A stretch of DNA of 64,000 bases from contig CAJTMG010000001.1 of NCBI GenBank assembly GCA_910577405.1, positions 62,001 to 126,000 on the forward strand, read 5' to 3'. Below, one piece after another: positions 25,735 to 34,113 of this stretch. Position 1 is the first letter of the stretch. Every line of letters starts with the position of its first letter. The notes below the pieces were generated by a model that ran no database searches, was not told where the DNA came from, and saw nothing but the letters and a program-made list of their open reading frames with translations. A program made the translations under genes and the position numbers. Source of the stretch: an uncultured Oscillibacter sp. (GTDB lineage: Bacteria > Bacillota > Clostridia > Oscillospirales > Oscillospiraceae).

Positions 25735-26349
25735 GTGAAGCGCATCAATGGAGTAGGGAGAGCAAAAAGAAAGATGAAGACAGGGGAACTGGAAGATCTG
25801 ATAGCGCGGAGCCGAAACGCAGACCAGGAAGCGCGGGAAGCTCTGATCAAAGCGGCACAGAATCGGGTATATTACCACTGCAAGAAGATCATAAAGAATG
25901 AGGAGGACGTTCAGGACGCGGTTCAGGACGTCCTGCTTTCAATGCTGGTAAACCTGGACAGTCTGCGTAAACCGGCGGCATTCTGGGGCTGGCTGAATCG
26001 GATGACGGTGCATATGTGTCTGAACCGGGCATCGAAGAAGCAGCGGGAGCTTCAGCACCAGGAATTGGCGTCGGAAATGGTATTAGAGAATCTGGAGAAT
26101 CTGGACGACCGGGAGATTCCGGACAAAGTGCTGGACAACAAGGAGATGCGGCGGATGGTCCGGGATCTGGTAGACGATCTTCCGGAGCCTCAGCGTTTAT
26201 GTATTCTGCTGCACTACTACGATAGTATGTCAGTAGGAGAGATAGCGCGCATAATGGAAACGTCGGAAGGGACGGTAAAGAGCCGGCTGCACTACGCGCG
26301 GAAGAGCATCAGGGAAGGGGTAGAGCGGTACTCGGCCCAGAGTCTGTAG
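25735..26349 (+). CDS. RNA polymerase sigma factor, ECF-type
   Basis: 204 aa from the GTG at 25735 (AAGGAG 7 nt upstream); the ATG at 25774 is an alternative. Region 2 is seen as VYYHCKKIIKNEEDVQDAVQDVL, with AFWGWLNRMTVHMCLNRASKK. Region 4 is LPEPQRLCILLHYYDSMSVGEIARIM plus TSEGTVKSRLHYARKSI. These are group 4 sigma hallmarks. No anti-sigma gene follows: the next 300 bp are non-coding and end at uppP. Confidence 0.9.
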   Translation: MKRINGVGRAKRKMKTGELEDLIARSRNADQEAREALIKAAQNRVYYHCKKIIKNEEDVQDAVQDVLLSMLVNLDSLRKPAAFWGWLNRMTVHMCLNRASKKQRELQHQELASEMVLENLENLDDREIPDKVLDNKEMRRMVRDLVDDLPEPQRLCILLHYYDSMSVGEIARIMETSEGTVKSRLHYARKSIREGVERYSAQSL

Positions 26350-26420
26350 TGGAAGGAGCACTGAAAAAGCTGTTGATATCGAATAAGAGTTTCAGAAAAC
26401 AGGATAGCAAAGGAACGTGC

Positions 26421-26455
26421 AAAGTGCAGTAATCGAAGGAAGGTTACTGCACTTT
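26421..26455. terminator. Perfect 12-bp inverted repeat, likely terminator
   Basis: AAAGTGCAGTAA (26421-26432) and TTACTGCACTTT (26444-26455) are exact complements around an 11-nt loop, 70 bp after the sigma gene. The following T-tract is short, so an operator role is also possible. The rest of 26350-26654 shows only the uppP promoter. Confidence 0.6.
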
Positions 26456-26581
26456 AGCTTTACGCGAACAAATACAGGATTCAATCAAAGCGCATAAAAA
26501 TACGATTTGTAATAGGATAACAGGCACACAAGGCAAGGGGGAGAAGAAAAAGAAAAATAACTGGAATTTATAGGCTCGCCG

Positions 26582-26590
26582 TGGTATACT
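26582..26590 (+). promoter_or_regulatory. Extended -10 promoter of uppP-ftsK
   Basis: TGGTATACT, a TGn-extended -10, 64 nt upstream of uppP. No clear -35 is present. Confidence 0.5.
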
Positions 26591-26654
26591 GTAATTCTGA
26601 ACGAAAGTTTTACAAGAGGCAGTAAAAAATAAAAAGAGTAGGAGCGTGAAGCAA

Positions 26655-27500
26655 TTGACCCTGATATCATCGATACTGCTGGGAATACTGCAAGGCGTGA
26701 CAGAATTTCTGCCGGTATCCAGTTCCGGACATCTGGCGATCGCGGAGCATCTGCTGAACATGACAGAAGCGTCGGAGATCCCTCAGTTTTTTGACGTACT
26801 GCTGCATTTAGGCACACTGATCGCGGTATTCATTGCATACCGGGAAGACATACTGGAAATGATACAAGAGTTCATCCTGGGAATCAGCGACATCGCGCAC
26901 GGAAGCACGCCGGTACCGGTACCGCCCGCCCGAAGGCTGATTATTTTGATAATTGCCGGCACGCTTCCGTTATTTGCGGTGCTTCCGATAAAGGATCGCG
27001 TAGAATCCCTGGGAGACAATATGTATTTTGTAGCGGGGGCCTTGCTGGTAACAGGGATCTTGCTATATGCCAGCGACCGGGTAGGCAAAGGCCGAAAGAC
27101 GGAGAAATCGGCACCCATCATCAGCGCGCTTCTGGTAGGGGTAGGCCAGGCAATTGCGACGTGCCCTGGGATTTCTCGTTCAGGGACGACCATCACGGCA
27201 GGATGTTTTGCGGGTTATGACCGTCGTTTTGCGGTACGCTTTTCGTTTCTGCTGTCGATACCGGCGATACTAGGCGCGAACATACTAAGTTTGAAAGACG
27301 CGATAGAAGCGGGCATCATCTGGGCGGAGGTCCCTCTGTATCTGGCAGGGGTAGCGACAGCGGCGGCAGTAGGCTATCTGTGTCTATGGCTGCTGCGATA
27401 CATAGCGGAGCGAGGGAAATTCGGCTTTTTCGCGTATTATTGCTGGCTGGCGGGAGCGGCGACGCTGGCACTGACGCTGATACAAAGCAAGCTACAGTAA
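26655..27500 (+). CDS. uppP: Undecaprenyl-diphosphate phosphatase
   Basis: 281 aa from the TTG at 26655, which fits AGGAG 10 nt upstream and the family start MTLISSILLGILQGVTEFLP; a GTG at 26646 is the alternative. VTEFLPVSSSGHL and PGISRSGTT are the two catalytic motifs of BacA/UppP. It is a multi-pass membrane protein that recycles undecaprenyl carrier lipid for wall synthesis. It lies 13 nt before ftsK. Confidence 0.93.
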   Translation: MTLISSILLGILQGVTEFLPVSSSGHLAIAEHLLNMTEASEIPQFFDVLLHLGTLIAVFIAYREDILEMIQEFILGISDIAHGSTPVPVPPARRLIILIIAGTLPLFAVLPIKDRVESLGDNMYFVAGALLVTGILLYASDRVGKGRKTEKSAPIISALLVGVGQAIATCPGISRSGTTITAGCFAGYDRRFAVRFSFLLSIPAILGANILSLKDAIEAGIIWAEVPLYLAGVATAAAVGYLCLWLLRYIAERGKFGFFAYYCWLAGAATLALTLIQSKLQ

Positions 27501-27513
27501 GGGAGGCAGAGCA

Positions 27514-30054
27514 TTGGCGACGACACAAAAGAAGACGGGGAAGAAAGCCGGGCCGAAGCGGGGCGCGCCGCAGAAACGCCCGATACGCCGCGAGGTAACC
27601 GGAGGGGTCATGCTGGCGCTGGCGCTGTTTATGTTCATGAGCTATCTGGGGATCAACGCGCTGTTTATAGATTTGCTGGCGAATTTGATTAAGGGGCTGT
27701 TTGGCTATGGCTACTGGCTGTCAGTTCCGGCGCTGATACTGGCGGGAGTGATACTGATATTTCACCATGGCCGTCCCGTACAGCTGCGGACGTCGTGCGC
27801 GTTATTATTGCCGATGCTGTTTGGCAGTCTGACGCACATGATATTTTGCCGGGAGGTATACGCGCCGTCGTTTTTCGGGGTACTGACGAAGATCTGGTCA
27901 GACGGGATAGCGCTGCGATCTGGCGGGGCGATCTCCGGGGTATTGGCGAACGGCTCGGTAGCGGTATTTTCGAAGCTGGCGTCAGTGATACTGTTCACGG
28001 CGTTATTTGTAGTAGCGCTGATGATATCGTTACGCATCACGTGGTCAGCGGTAGTAGATTTTCACCGTTCGAGGCCTGCGTACGAAGAAGAGCCGGAACC
28101 GGAACGGCCGAGGAAGTCCCCCGCGATACCGAAGGCGAAGCCGGCCCAAGGGAAGCGAAGCCGGATGATAGACATTCCGTTGGACGGCGAGGAAGCGTAC
28201 GAACCTCCGGAGGAAGAGCTGGAAGAGGAGGAGCCGAGCCGTTTCACGGGATTTTTCCGTCACCGGTCATCGAAGCAGAAGACGCCTGACGAGATATTAG
28301 CGGACGACATACCTGAGGAAGAGCCGAAGGAACGGAAGCCCGTCCCTCCGCCGGAGCCGATATCGATCATGCCGGAAACCGACTCTGCGCCGCCGGTTCA
28401 GGAGGACGAGGCGAAGGAAGCGGAGCAGGAGAAGGTTCCGCCCGCGGCGCCTGTACTGGACCCGTCGCAGTTCACGAGAGGCGGCAAAGCGGAAACGGCG
28501 AAGCAGGTAGCGGAGCAGACGGCGGCAGTAGCGGCGGAGATACAGGAGAAGCTTGCCGCGGAGGACGGGGATTATCTGTATCCGCCAGTAGATTTGCTGA
28601 AAGAGAATCTTGTAGAGAACCATCTGGAAGCGGGAGCGGAGCTGCGGAACAACTCCCGGCGGTTAGCAGAAACGCTGACGAGCTTTGGAGTAAACGCAGC
28701 GGCTGGGGATGTGATTCACGGCCCGTCGGTAACGCGGTATGAATTTGTACTGGAGCAAGGTGTAAAGCTGTCAAAGATCACGAATCTGGCAGATGACATT
28801 GCGTTGGCGTTAGGAGCGTCCGGCGTACGGATTGCACCGATACCGGATAAGATATCGGTAGTAGGGATAGAAGTACCGAACCGCCAGGTAACGCCGGTAT
28901 TAATCCGGGAAGTGATTGAATCCCGGAACTTTTCAAGCCACAAATCCCAGGTAGCGTTTGCGTTAGGCCGGGATATAGCGGGCGAGAACGTGGTAGGGGA
29001 CATTGGGACATTGCCGCACGTACTGATTGCGGGCACGACAGGCTCCGGCAAATCGGTCTGCACGAACTCGCTGATCATCAGTCTGCTGTACAAATCCCGT
29101 CCGGAGGAAGTACGTTTCATCATGGTAGACCCGAAGATGGTAGAGCTTGCGCCGTATAACGGGATACCACATTTGTTGATACCGGTAGTAACGGACCCGA
29201 AGAAGGCGGCAGGCGCGCTGCAATGGGCGGTATACGAGATGATGAAGCGGTATAAGACGTTTTCGGAGCAAGGAGTAAAGAAGCTGGAGGAATACAACCG
29301 GCTGTCGAGAACGCGTGAAGATCTGGAACCGATGCCAAGCATAGTAGTGGTGATTGACGAGCTGGCGGATCTGATGCTGGTAGCGGCGAAAGAAGTAGAG
29401 GAATCGATCTGTCGGGTAGCGCAGATGGGCCGAGCGGCGGGGATGCACCTGGTGATAGCAACGCAGCGTCCGTCGGCGGATGTGATTACGGGACTGATGA
29501 AAGCGAACATACCGAGCCGGATAGCGTTTGCGGTAGCGTCGTCTTTGGAATCGCGGATTATACTGGACAACACAGGCGCGGAGAAGCTGGTAGGGCGCGG
29601 GGATATGCTGTATGCGCCGTTAGGAGCCGGGAAGCCGACGCGTGTACAGGGCTGTTTTATCTCACCGGAAGAGATTGAGCGCGTGGTATCATTTGTAAAG
29701 CAGACAGGCGAAGCGCAGTATGATGACACGGTAATGGCGTCGATAGAAGCGTCTTTACAGGAGAAGGGGACGAAGCAGCAGGGACAGGAGCAGACCCCGG
29801 CGGACGAGACGGACGAACTGCTGCCTGCGGCGGTAGAGGTAATTCTGGAGACTGGCCAAGCGTCGGTATCGATGTTGCAGCGTCGATTAAAGCTAGGGTA
29901 TTCCCGAGCAGCGCGGCTGGTGGACCAAATGGAGGAACGAGGGATAGTCGGTCCGTTTGAAGGGTCGAAACCGCGTCAATTACTGATAACGAAAGCGCAG
30001 TGGCAGGAGATGCAGATGCAGGACAAGCCCTCTGGAGAAGGAGAAGAAGCGTAA
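27514..30054 (+). CDS. ftsK: DNA translocase FtsK/SpoIIIE
   Basis: 846 aa with a TTG start behind GGGAGG. Four N-terminal membrane helices (about 25-185) are followed by an acidic, Pro/Glu-rich linker (about 190-340). The motor has Walker A AGTTGSGKSVCTNSLI near residue 507 and Walker B SIVVVIDELADLML. The C-terminal gamma winged helix (SVSMLQRRLKLGYSRAARLVDQMEERG) would read KOPS/SRS sites. It pumps chromosome DNA through the septum in division and sporulation. Val and Ile codons lean strongly to GTA and ATA compared with genes at either end of the window. Confidence 0.95.
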   Translation: MATTQKKTGKKAGPKRGAPQKRPIRREVTGGVMLALALFMFMSYLGINALFIDLLANLIKGLFGYGYWLSVPALILAGVILIFHHGRPVQLRTSCALLLPMLFGSLTHMIFCREVYAPSFFGVLTKIWSDGIALRSGGAISGVLANGSVAVFSKLASVILFTALFVVALMISLRITWSAVVDFHRSRPAYEEEPEPERPRKSPAIPKAKPAQGKRSRMIDIPLDGEEAYEPPEEELEEEEPSRFTGFFRHRSSKQKTPDEILADDIPEEEPKERKPVPPPEPISIMPETDSAPPVQEDEAKEAEQEKVPPAAPVLDPSQFTRGGKAETAKQVAEQTAAVAAEIQEKLAAEDGDYLYPPVDLLKENLVENHLEAGAELRNNSRRLAETLTSFGVNAAAGDVIHGPSVTRYEFVLEQGVKLSKITNLADDIALALGASGVRIAPIPDKISVVGIEVPNRQVTPVLIREVIESRNFSSHKSQVAFALGRDIAGENVVGDIGTLPHVLIAGTTGSGKSVCTNSLIISLLYKSRPEEVRFIMVDPKMVELAPYNGIPHLLIPVVTDPKKAAGALQWAVYEMMKRYKTFSEQGVKKLEEYNRLSRTREDLEPMPSIVVVIDELADLMLVAAKEVEESICRVAQMGRAAGMHLVIATQRPSADVITGLMKANIPSRIAFAVASSLESRIILDNTGAEKLVGRGDMLYAPLGAGKPTRVQGCFISPEEIERVVSFVKQTGEAQYDDTVMASIEASLQEKGTKQQGQEQTPADETDELLPAAVEVILETGQASVSMLQRRLKLGYSRAARLVDQMEERGIVGPFEGSKPRQLLITKAQWQEMQMQDKPSGEGEEA

Positions 30055-30524
30055 CGAGGAGAAGCAAAGGGGAAAGGAATACGAGCGCGCAGAAGAATAG
30101 GAGGAAAATACTGTCAGCGACCCGTTACCAAGTGCGCGCCGCCTCCAGAGACTGGCAAACAAAGACCTGTAAAGGAGGGCAAGACCGCTGCTGTTCTGAA
30201 AGGGCCTGACAAATTAAGATTCCCACGGAAGAAGAGTTGCACGGAAGGATGCAGCAAGGTACAAAATTTTACTAAAAAGATTTTTGGCAGGAGACCGCTG
30301 ACATACAAATGAGTCTCAATTTGACTTAGTGAGCCTGTCAGCATCCAGACTTCTGTTCCGCAATGATTTAAGCGTTGATAAGAGCAATAAAGAGATAAAA
30401 GGAAGCCGTCCCGGGAAAAGAAACGAATCCGGGACGGCTTATTGCGTTATAAAAGGTAGAAAAGGGGAAATCAGGGCAAAGCCAAGGTCACTGCGAGGAA
30501 CCCGACACGAGGGAATCTCAGGAC
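30055..30524. other. Non-coding gap with an inverted-repeat element and a terminator
   Basis: No credible gene is seen. GCTGACA (30296-30302) and TGTCAGC (30336-30342) enclose a second hairpin CAAAT/ATTTG (from 30308). AAGCCGTCCCGG (30403-30414) pairs exactly with CCGGGACGGCTT (30429-30440), and the U-tract on the minus side makes it the gdhA terminator. Confidence 0.7.
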
Positions 30525-31874
30525 TCAGAACACGCCCTGTGCCATCATAGCGTCAGCGACCCTCTGGAATCCCGCGATATTAGCGCCGGCAACGAGGTTA
30601 TAACCAAGACCGTACATTTCAGCGGCCTCAACGCTCATAGAATAGATGGTATCCATAATCTGATGCAGCTGCTTATCGACCTCCTCCTCAGTCCAGACGA
30701 GGCGTTCACTGTTCTGCGCCATTTCGAGAGCGGAGGTAGCGACACCGCCAGCGTTCACGGCCTTAGAGGGCGCGACGATGATACCGGGCTGTGCCAGGAG
30801 GAACTGAAGGGCGTCGTTGGTAGTAGGCATATTAGCGACTTCGATATAATACTTGACGCCGTTGGCTGCGATCTGCTCAGCGTGTTCCATATGAACGTCA
30901 TTCTGCATAGCGGAAGGCATAACGACGTCGGTTTTCACGCCCCAAGGCTTTTCACCGGCATGGAACTCAACGCCGAACTTATCCGCGTAATCCTTGACTT
31001 TATTCCGGCCGCTGTTACGCATTTCGACAAGGTAAGCAATTTTTTCAGGAGTAGACACGCCATCAGGGTCATAGACGTATCCATCAGGGCCGGAGAGGGT
31101 CACGACTTTCGCGCCCAATTCGGTAGCCTTCTTGCAGATTCCCCAGGTCACGTTGCCGAAGCCAGCGCAGGCGATGGTTTTACCCTGCATGGAATCATTC
31201 TCATGTTTCAGGACGTTTTCGAGGTAATAGACAGCGCCGAAGCCGGTAGCCTCCGGTCGGATAAGGGAACCGCCGTAGCTCTGGCCCTTACCGGTAAGCA
31301 CGCCGTTTTCGAAAGCGCCCTTAAGTCTGCGGTACTCGCCATAGAGGTAACCGATTTCCCGTGCGCCAACGCCCATATCGCCGGCAGGAACGTCGACATC
31401 GGGTCCAATGTAGCGGTAAAGCGCCTGCATAAAGCTCTGGCAGAAGCGCATGATTTCAGCGTCAGATTTCCCGGCGGGATCGAAGTCAGAGCCGCCCTTA
31501 CCGCCGCCGATGGGGAGTCCGGTAAGGGAATTCTTGAAGACCTGCTCGAAGCCCAGGAATTTGATGATACCGGGATAAACGTTCTTCTGGAAGCGCAGGC
31601 CGCCCTTGTAAGGACCGATTGCGCCGTTGAACTGGCAGCGGTAACCGATATTGGTGTGCCAGGTACCATCGTCAGCCATCCAGCAGACACGGAAGGTAAA
31701 CATACGTTCAGGCTCCACCATACGGGTCAGCAGGTCAGCCTTTTCGTACTCCGGGTGCTTTTCAATGACAGGCTCCAGGGAAGAAAGGACCTCCTCCACG
31801 GTCTGAACGAACTCGGGCTCATTTGCGTGCTTGGTTTTGACGCTCTCGATGACACTGGAAAGATAGGCGTTCAT
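30525..31874 (-). CDS. gdhA: NADP-specific glutamate dehydrogenase
   Basis: 449 aa, the hexameric class I length, starting at the ATG at 31874 (AAGGAGG 9 nt upstream). PYKGGLRFQKNVYPGIIKFL and GLPIGGGKGGSDFDP carry the substrate-binding and catalytic lysines. CAGFGNVTWG is the Rossmann loop. It interconverts 2-oxoglutarate plus ammonia and glutamate. It is monocistronic with its own promoter and terminator. Confidence 0.96.
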   Translation of the reverse strand: MNAYLSSVIESVKTKHANEPEFVQTVEEVLSSLEPVIEKHPEYEKADLLTRMVEPERMFTFRVCWMADDGTWHTNIGYRCQFNGAIGPYKGGLRFQKNVYPGIIKFLGFEQVFKNSLTGLPIGGGKGGSDFDPAGKSDAEIMRFCQSFMQALYRYIGPDVDVPAGDMGVGAREIGYLYGEYRRLKGAFENGVLTGKGQSYGGSLIRPEATGFGAVYYLENVLKHENDSMQGKTIACAGFGNVTWGICKKATELGAKVVTLSGPDGYVYDPDGVSTPEKIAYLVEMRNSGRNKVKDYADKFGVEFHAGEKPWGVKTDVVMPSAMQNDVHMEHAEQIAANGVKYYIEVANMPTTNDALQFLLAQPGIIVAPSKAVNAGGVATSALEMAQNSERLVWTEEEVDKQLHQIMDTIYSMSVEAAEMYGLGYNLVAGANIAGFQRVADAMMAQGVF

Positions 31875-31937
31875 CTGAAACATCCTCCTTAAAAACAATA
31901 AGAATACGAGCGAACCCCCGCAGGTGATTCTAAGTCT

Positions 31938-31966
31938 AGTGTACCATCAGCGCCGGAAATAAACAA
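31938..31966 (-). promoter_or_regulatory. gdhA promoter
   Basis: Minus strand TTGTTT (31961-31966), 17-nt spacer ending in TGG, TACACT (31938-31943); the TGG adds an extended -10. Confidence 0.65.
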
Positions 31967-32115
31967 GGGCAGAATTCGGATTCCGGGCCGATTTCCCCGC
32001 AAATCGCAGGAAAAAACAAGGGATAGATTTGTGCATAATCACGGAAAATATCTGACAAAAAAGGGTAAGAGGAAAGGCGAAGCAGTGAAAAACATTGAAA
32101 AAGGTCAGGCCCGCC

Positions 32116-32143
32116 TTGACTTTCTCTGGATAAACTGTATAAT
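32116..32143 (+). promoter_or_regulatory. Promoter of the phosphoribosyltransferase gene
   Basis: TTGACT (32116-32121), 16-nt spacer, TATAAT (32138-32143). Confidence 0.75.
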
Positions 32144-32202
32144 AATTCTGGAAATAGTGCGAGAAAATTTCTATGCGGAAAAAACTGAGGAGGCGCGGAA
32201 AA

Positions 32203-32766
32203 ATGAACACATATTCGATGGAAATTGCAGGACTGCGGCGGGAGCTTCCCATCTGCAAGGTAACGGACAGCCTGTATATAGGAGCGTTCATCTGCTTTGG
32301 GGACGCTGAACTGACAGTTGCCTGCGCCCGGGAGCTGCTGAAGCTGGTGCCTGCGGAAGAATACGACTATCTGTTCACGGCGGAAGCGAAGAGCATCCCG
32401 CTGATTCACGAGATGGCGCGGCAGTCAGGAGCAGCAAAGTATTTTATTGCGCGGAAGGGTCCGAAAGCGTATATGCCTGACCCGATTCACGTAGAGGATC
32501 AGTCCATCACCACGGCAGGGACACAGAGGCTGTATCTTGGCCGTGACGATGCGGAGCTGATTCAGGGAAAGCGCGTTCTGATTATGGACGACGTAATTTC
32601 CACTGGCGGATCGCTGCTGGCCATGGAAGCGCTGATAAAGAAAGCAGGCGGCACGGTGGCGGGAAAGATCGCGGTGCTTGCGGAAGGCGATGCAAAAGAC
32701 CGTACAGACATCTGGTACTTAGCCCCTCTGCCGCTGTTCAACGCAGACGGAAGCATCAAAGCCTGA
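32203..32766 (+). CDS. Purine-type phosphoribosyltransferase (Apt/Xpt-like)
   Basis: 187 aa from the ATG at 32203 (GAGGAGG 9 nt upstream). The PRPP-binding loop is RVLIMDDVISTGGSLLAMEA near residue 125. YLFTAEAKSIPLIHEMA and YFIARKGPKAYM match the adenine/xanthine PRTase layout. It converts a free base plus PRPP to a nucleotide. The exact base is uncertain because the specificity hood is divergent. Its last ten codons are the first copy of a 61-bp tandem repeat that continues downstream. Confidence 0.82.
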   Translation: MNTYSMEIAGLRRELPICKVTDSLYIGAFICFGDAELTVACARELLKLVPAEEYDYLFTAEAKSIPLIHEMARQSGAAKYFIARKGPKAYMPDPIHVEDQSITTAGTQRLYLGRDDAELIQGKRVLIMDDVISTGGSLLAMEALIKKAGGTVAGKIAVLAEGDAKDRTDIWYLAPLPLFNADGSIKA

Positions 32767-32964
32767 ATCAAGAAAACGGCATATTTTTATCCAACGGTTC
32801 AACGCGGACAGAAACATCAAATCCAGAATCAAAAGCACAGCGCATTTTCATCCATCGGTTCAACGCGGACAGAAACATCAAATCCAGAATCAAAAGCACA
32901 GCGCATTTTCATCCGACGGTTCAACATGGATAGAAGCAGCAAAATCTGAATCTGAGAAGCGGCT
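32736..32964 (+). repeat. Four 61-bp tandem repeats spanning the 3' end of the phosphoribosyltransferase gene
   Basis: Each unit starts GTTCAAC: 32736, 32797, 32858 and 32919, exactly 61 bp apart. Unit 1 contains the last codons and stop of the gene. Units 2 and 3 are nearly identical (differing around CCATCG/CCGACG). Unit 4 is partial and degenerate. Confidence 0.92.
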
Positions 32965-32990
32965 CACTGTATCAGCAGCGGGCCGTTTTT
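32960..32990 (+). terminator. Terminator after the repeat array
   Basis: CGGCTC (32960-32965) pairs with GGGCCG (32980-32985), then TTTTT. The remaining 32991-33268 shows no gene. Confidence 0.65.
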
Positions 32991-33268
32991 CCTGTCTGAC
33001 AGTCTCTTTCCACGCTGCCGGTAATCGAAAGCGCCCGCAGCCTCTGGACGCCTTATGTAAATCCGGAAAATTTTTCCTGTCCATTTCTGGAAGCAAGGCC
33101 TCCCTCTCTCCTACGGCCCCCAAAAGACGGTTTCTGATTTCCAAGGTCTGATTCCCTTGCGGCCCAATGGATGCAACCTGTAGTTGACAAAGTTCCACTC
33201 TCTGCGTTCTTGAATTTTGCATCAAGAGTGGCTACCATGAAGACACCACAAAGAAAGGGAGGATACAC

Positions 33269-34063
33269 ATGAAAACATTTTCTGAGAAACTGATTGCGCT
33301 CCGCCGGCAGGCAGGCAGTTCACAAAAACAGCTGGCGGACCGTCTGGGGGTAACGCGGCAGTCCGTGAGCAAATGGGAGAGCGGGTCAGCGATGCCGGAG
33401 CTTTCGAAGCTGATTGCGCTCTCTGAACTGTTCAGCGTCAGCATAGACTATCTGGTAAAGGACCAACTGGAGGAACCGGAAGCCCCGGAAGCCTCTGGAG
33501 TTTCGACGGCGAAGCTGGAGAAGCAGGTAGAAGAGATCACCTCATATTTTCGTACTTGGGAATGGACCAGCAAAACAAAGCTCTTTGGTCTTCCGCTGGT
33601 ATCCATCTGTTTCAGCCTGTATCCCCACATCCCCCACCACCGGAAGGCTGCCCGCGGCATCATCGCCATAGGAAACATCGCAGCAGGCGTGGTAGCTCTG
33701 GGATTGCTCAGCGCAGGCATTTTCAGCGTAGGGGTTATCAGCGCGGGAATCATAGCCATAGGCGTGCTGGCGTTTGGAATGGCGGCGCTGGGACCGGTAG
33801 CCATTGGACTGCTGGCGTTTGGACCGGTGGCCTTGGGGCTGTGGTATGCAGGCGGAGCAGCGGCGTTGGGCGGAAAAATCGCGGTTGGGGTTGCGGCAGT
33901 GGGCGAAACCGCCGTAGGCTATGACGCCGCTGGGAAGCACGTTCTTCTGTGGGGCGGCGGCTTAACTCAGCAGGAGGTCCAGAGCTTTCTCCAGCAGCAG
34001 CATCCCCGTCTCTGGACCCCTCTCCTGAAATTCCTCAGCTTTCTGGGCGCGAACATTCACTGA
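33269..34063 (+). CDS. XRE-family regulator with glycine pentad-repeat C-terminal region
   Basis: 264 aa. A Cro/CI helix-turn-helix occupies 1-65 (LIALRRQAGSSQKQLADRLG, VTRQSVSKWESG). A short coiled linker follows. Residues about 125-225 form at least 13 consecutive five-residue units with Gly at every fifth position (AIGNI AAGVV ALGLL SAGIF), with four more after a one-residue slip. The stretch is hydrophobic and could be a membrane region or a beta-solenoid. The tail is soluble. DNA-binding fused to such a repeat suggests a membrane-attached or self-assembling sensor. Ligand unknown. AGGGAGG precedes the ATG. Confidence 0.85.
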   Translation: MKTFSEKLIALRRQAGSSQKQLADRLGVTRQSVSKWESGSAMPELSKLIALSELFSVSIDYLVKDQLEEPEAPEASGVSTAKLEKQVEEITSYFRTWEWTSKTKLFGLPLVSICFSLYPHIPHHRKAARGIIAIGNIAAGVVALGLLSAGIFSVGVISAGIIAIGVLAFGMAALGPVAIGLLAFGPVALGLWYAGGAAALGGKIAVGVAAVGETAVGYDAAGKHVLLWGGGLTQQEVQSFLQQQHPRLWTPLLKFLSFLGANIH

Positions 34064-34113
34064 ACGGCCCGAACCATACACAAAGCAAAGGGAATGGTGA
34101 AAGCCTGTCTGAT

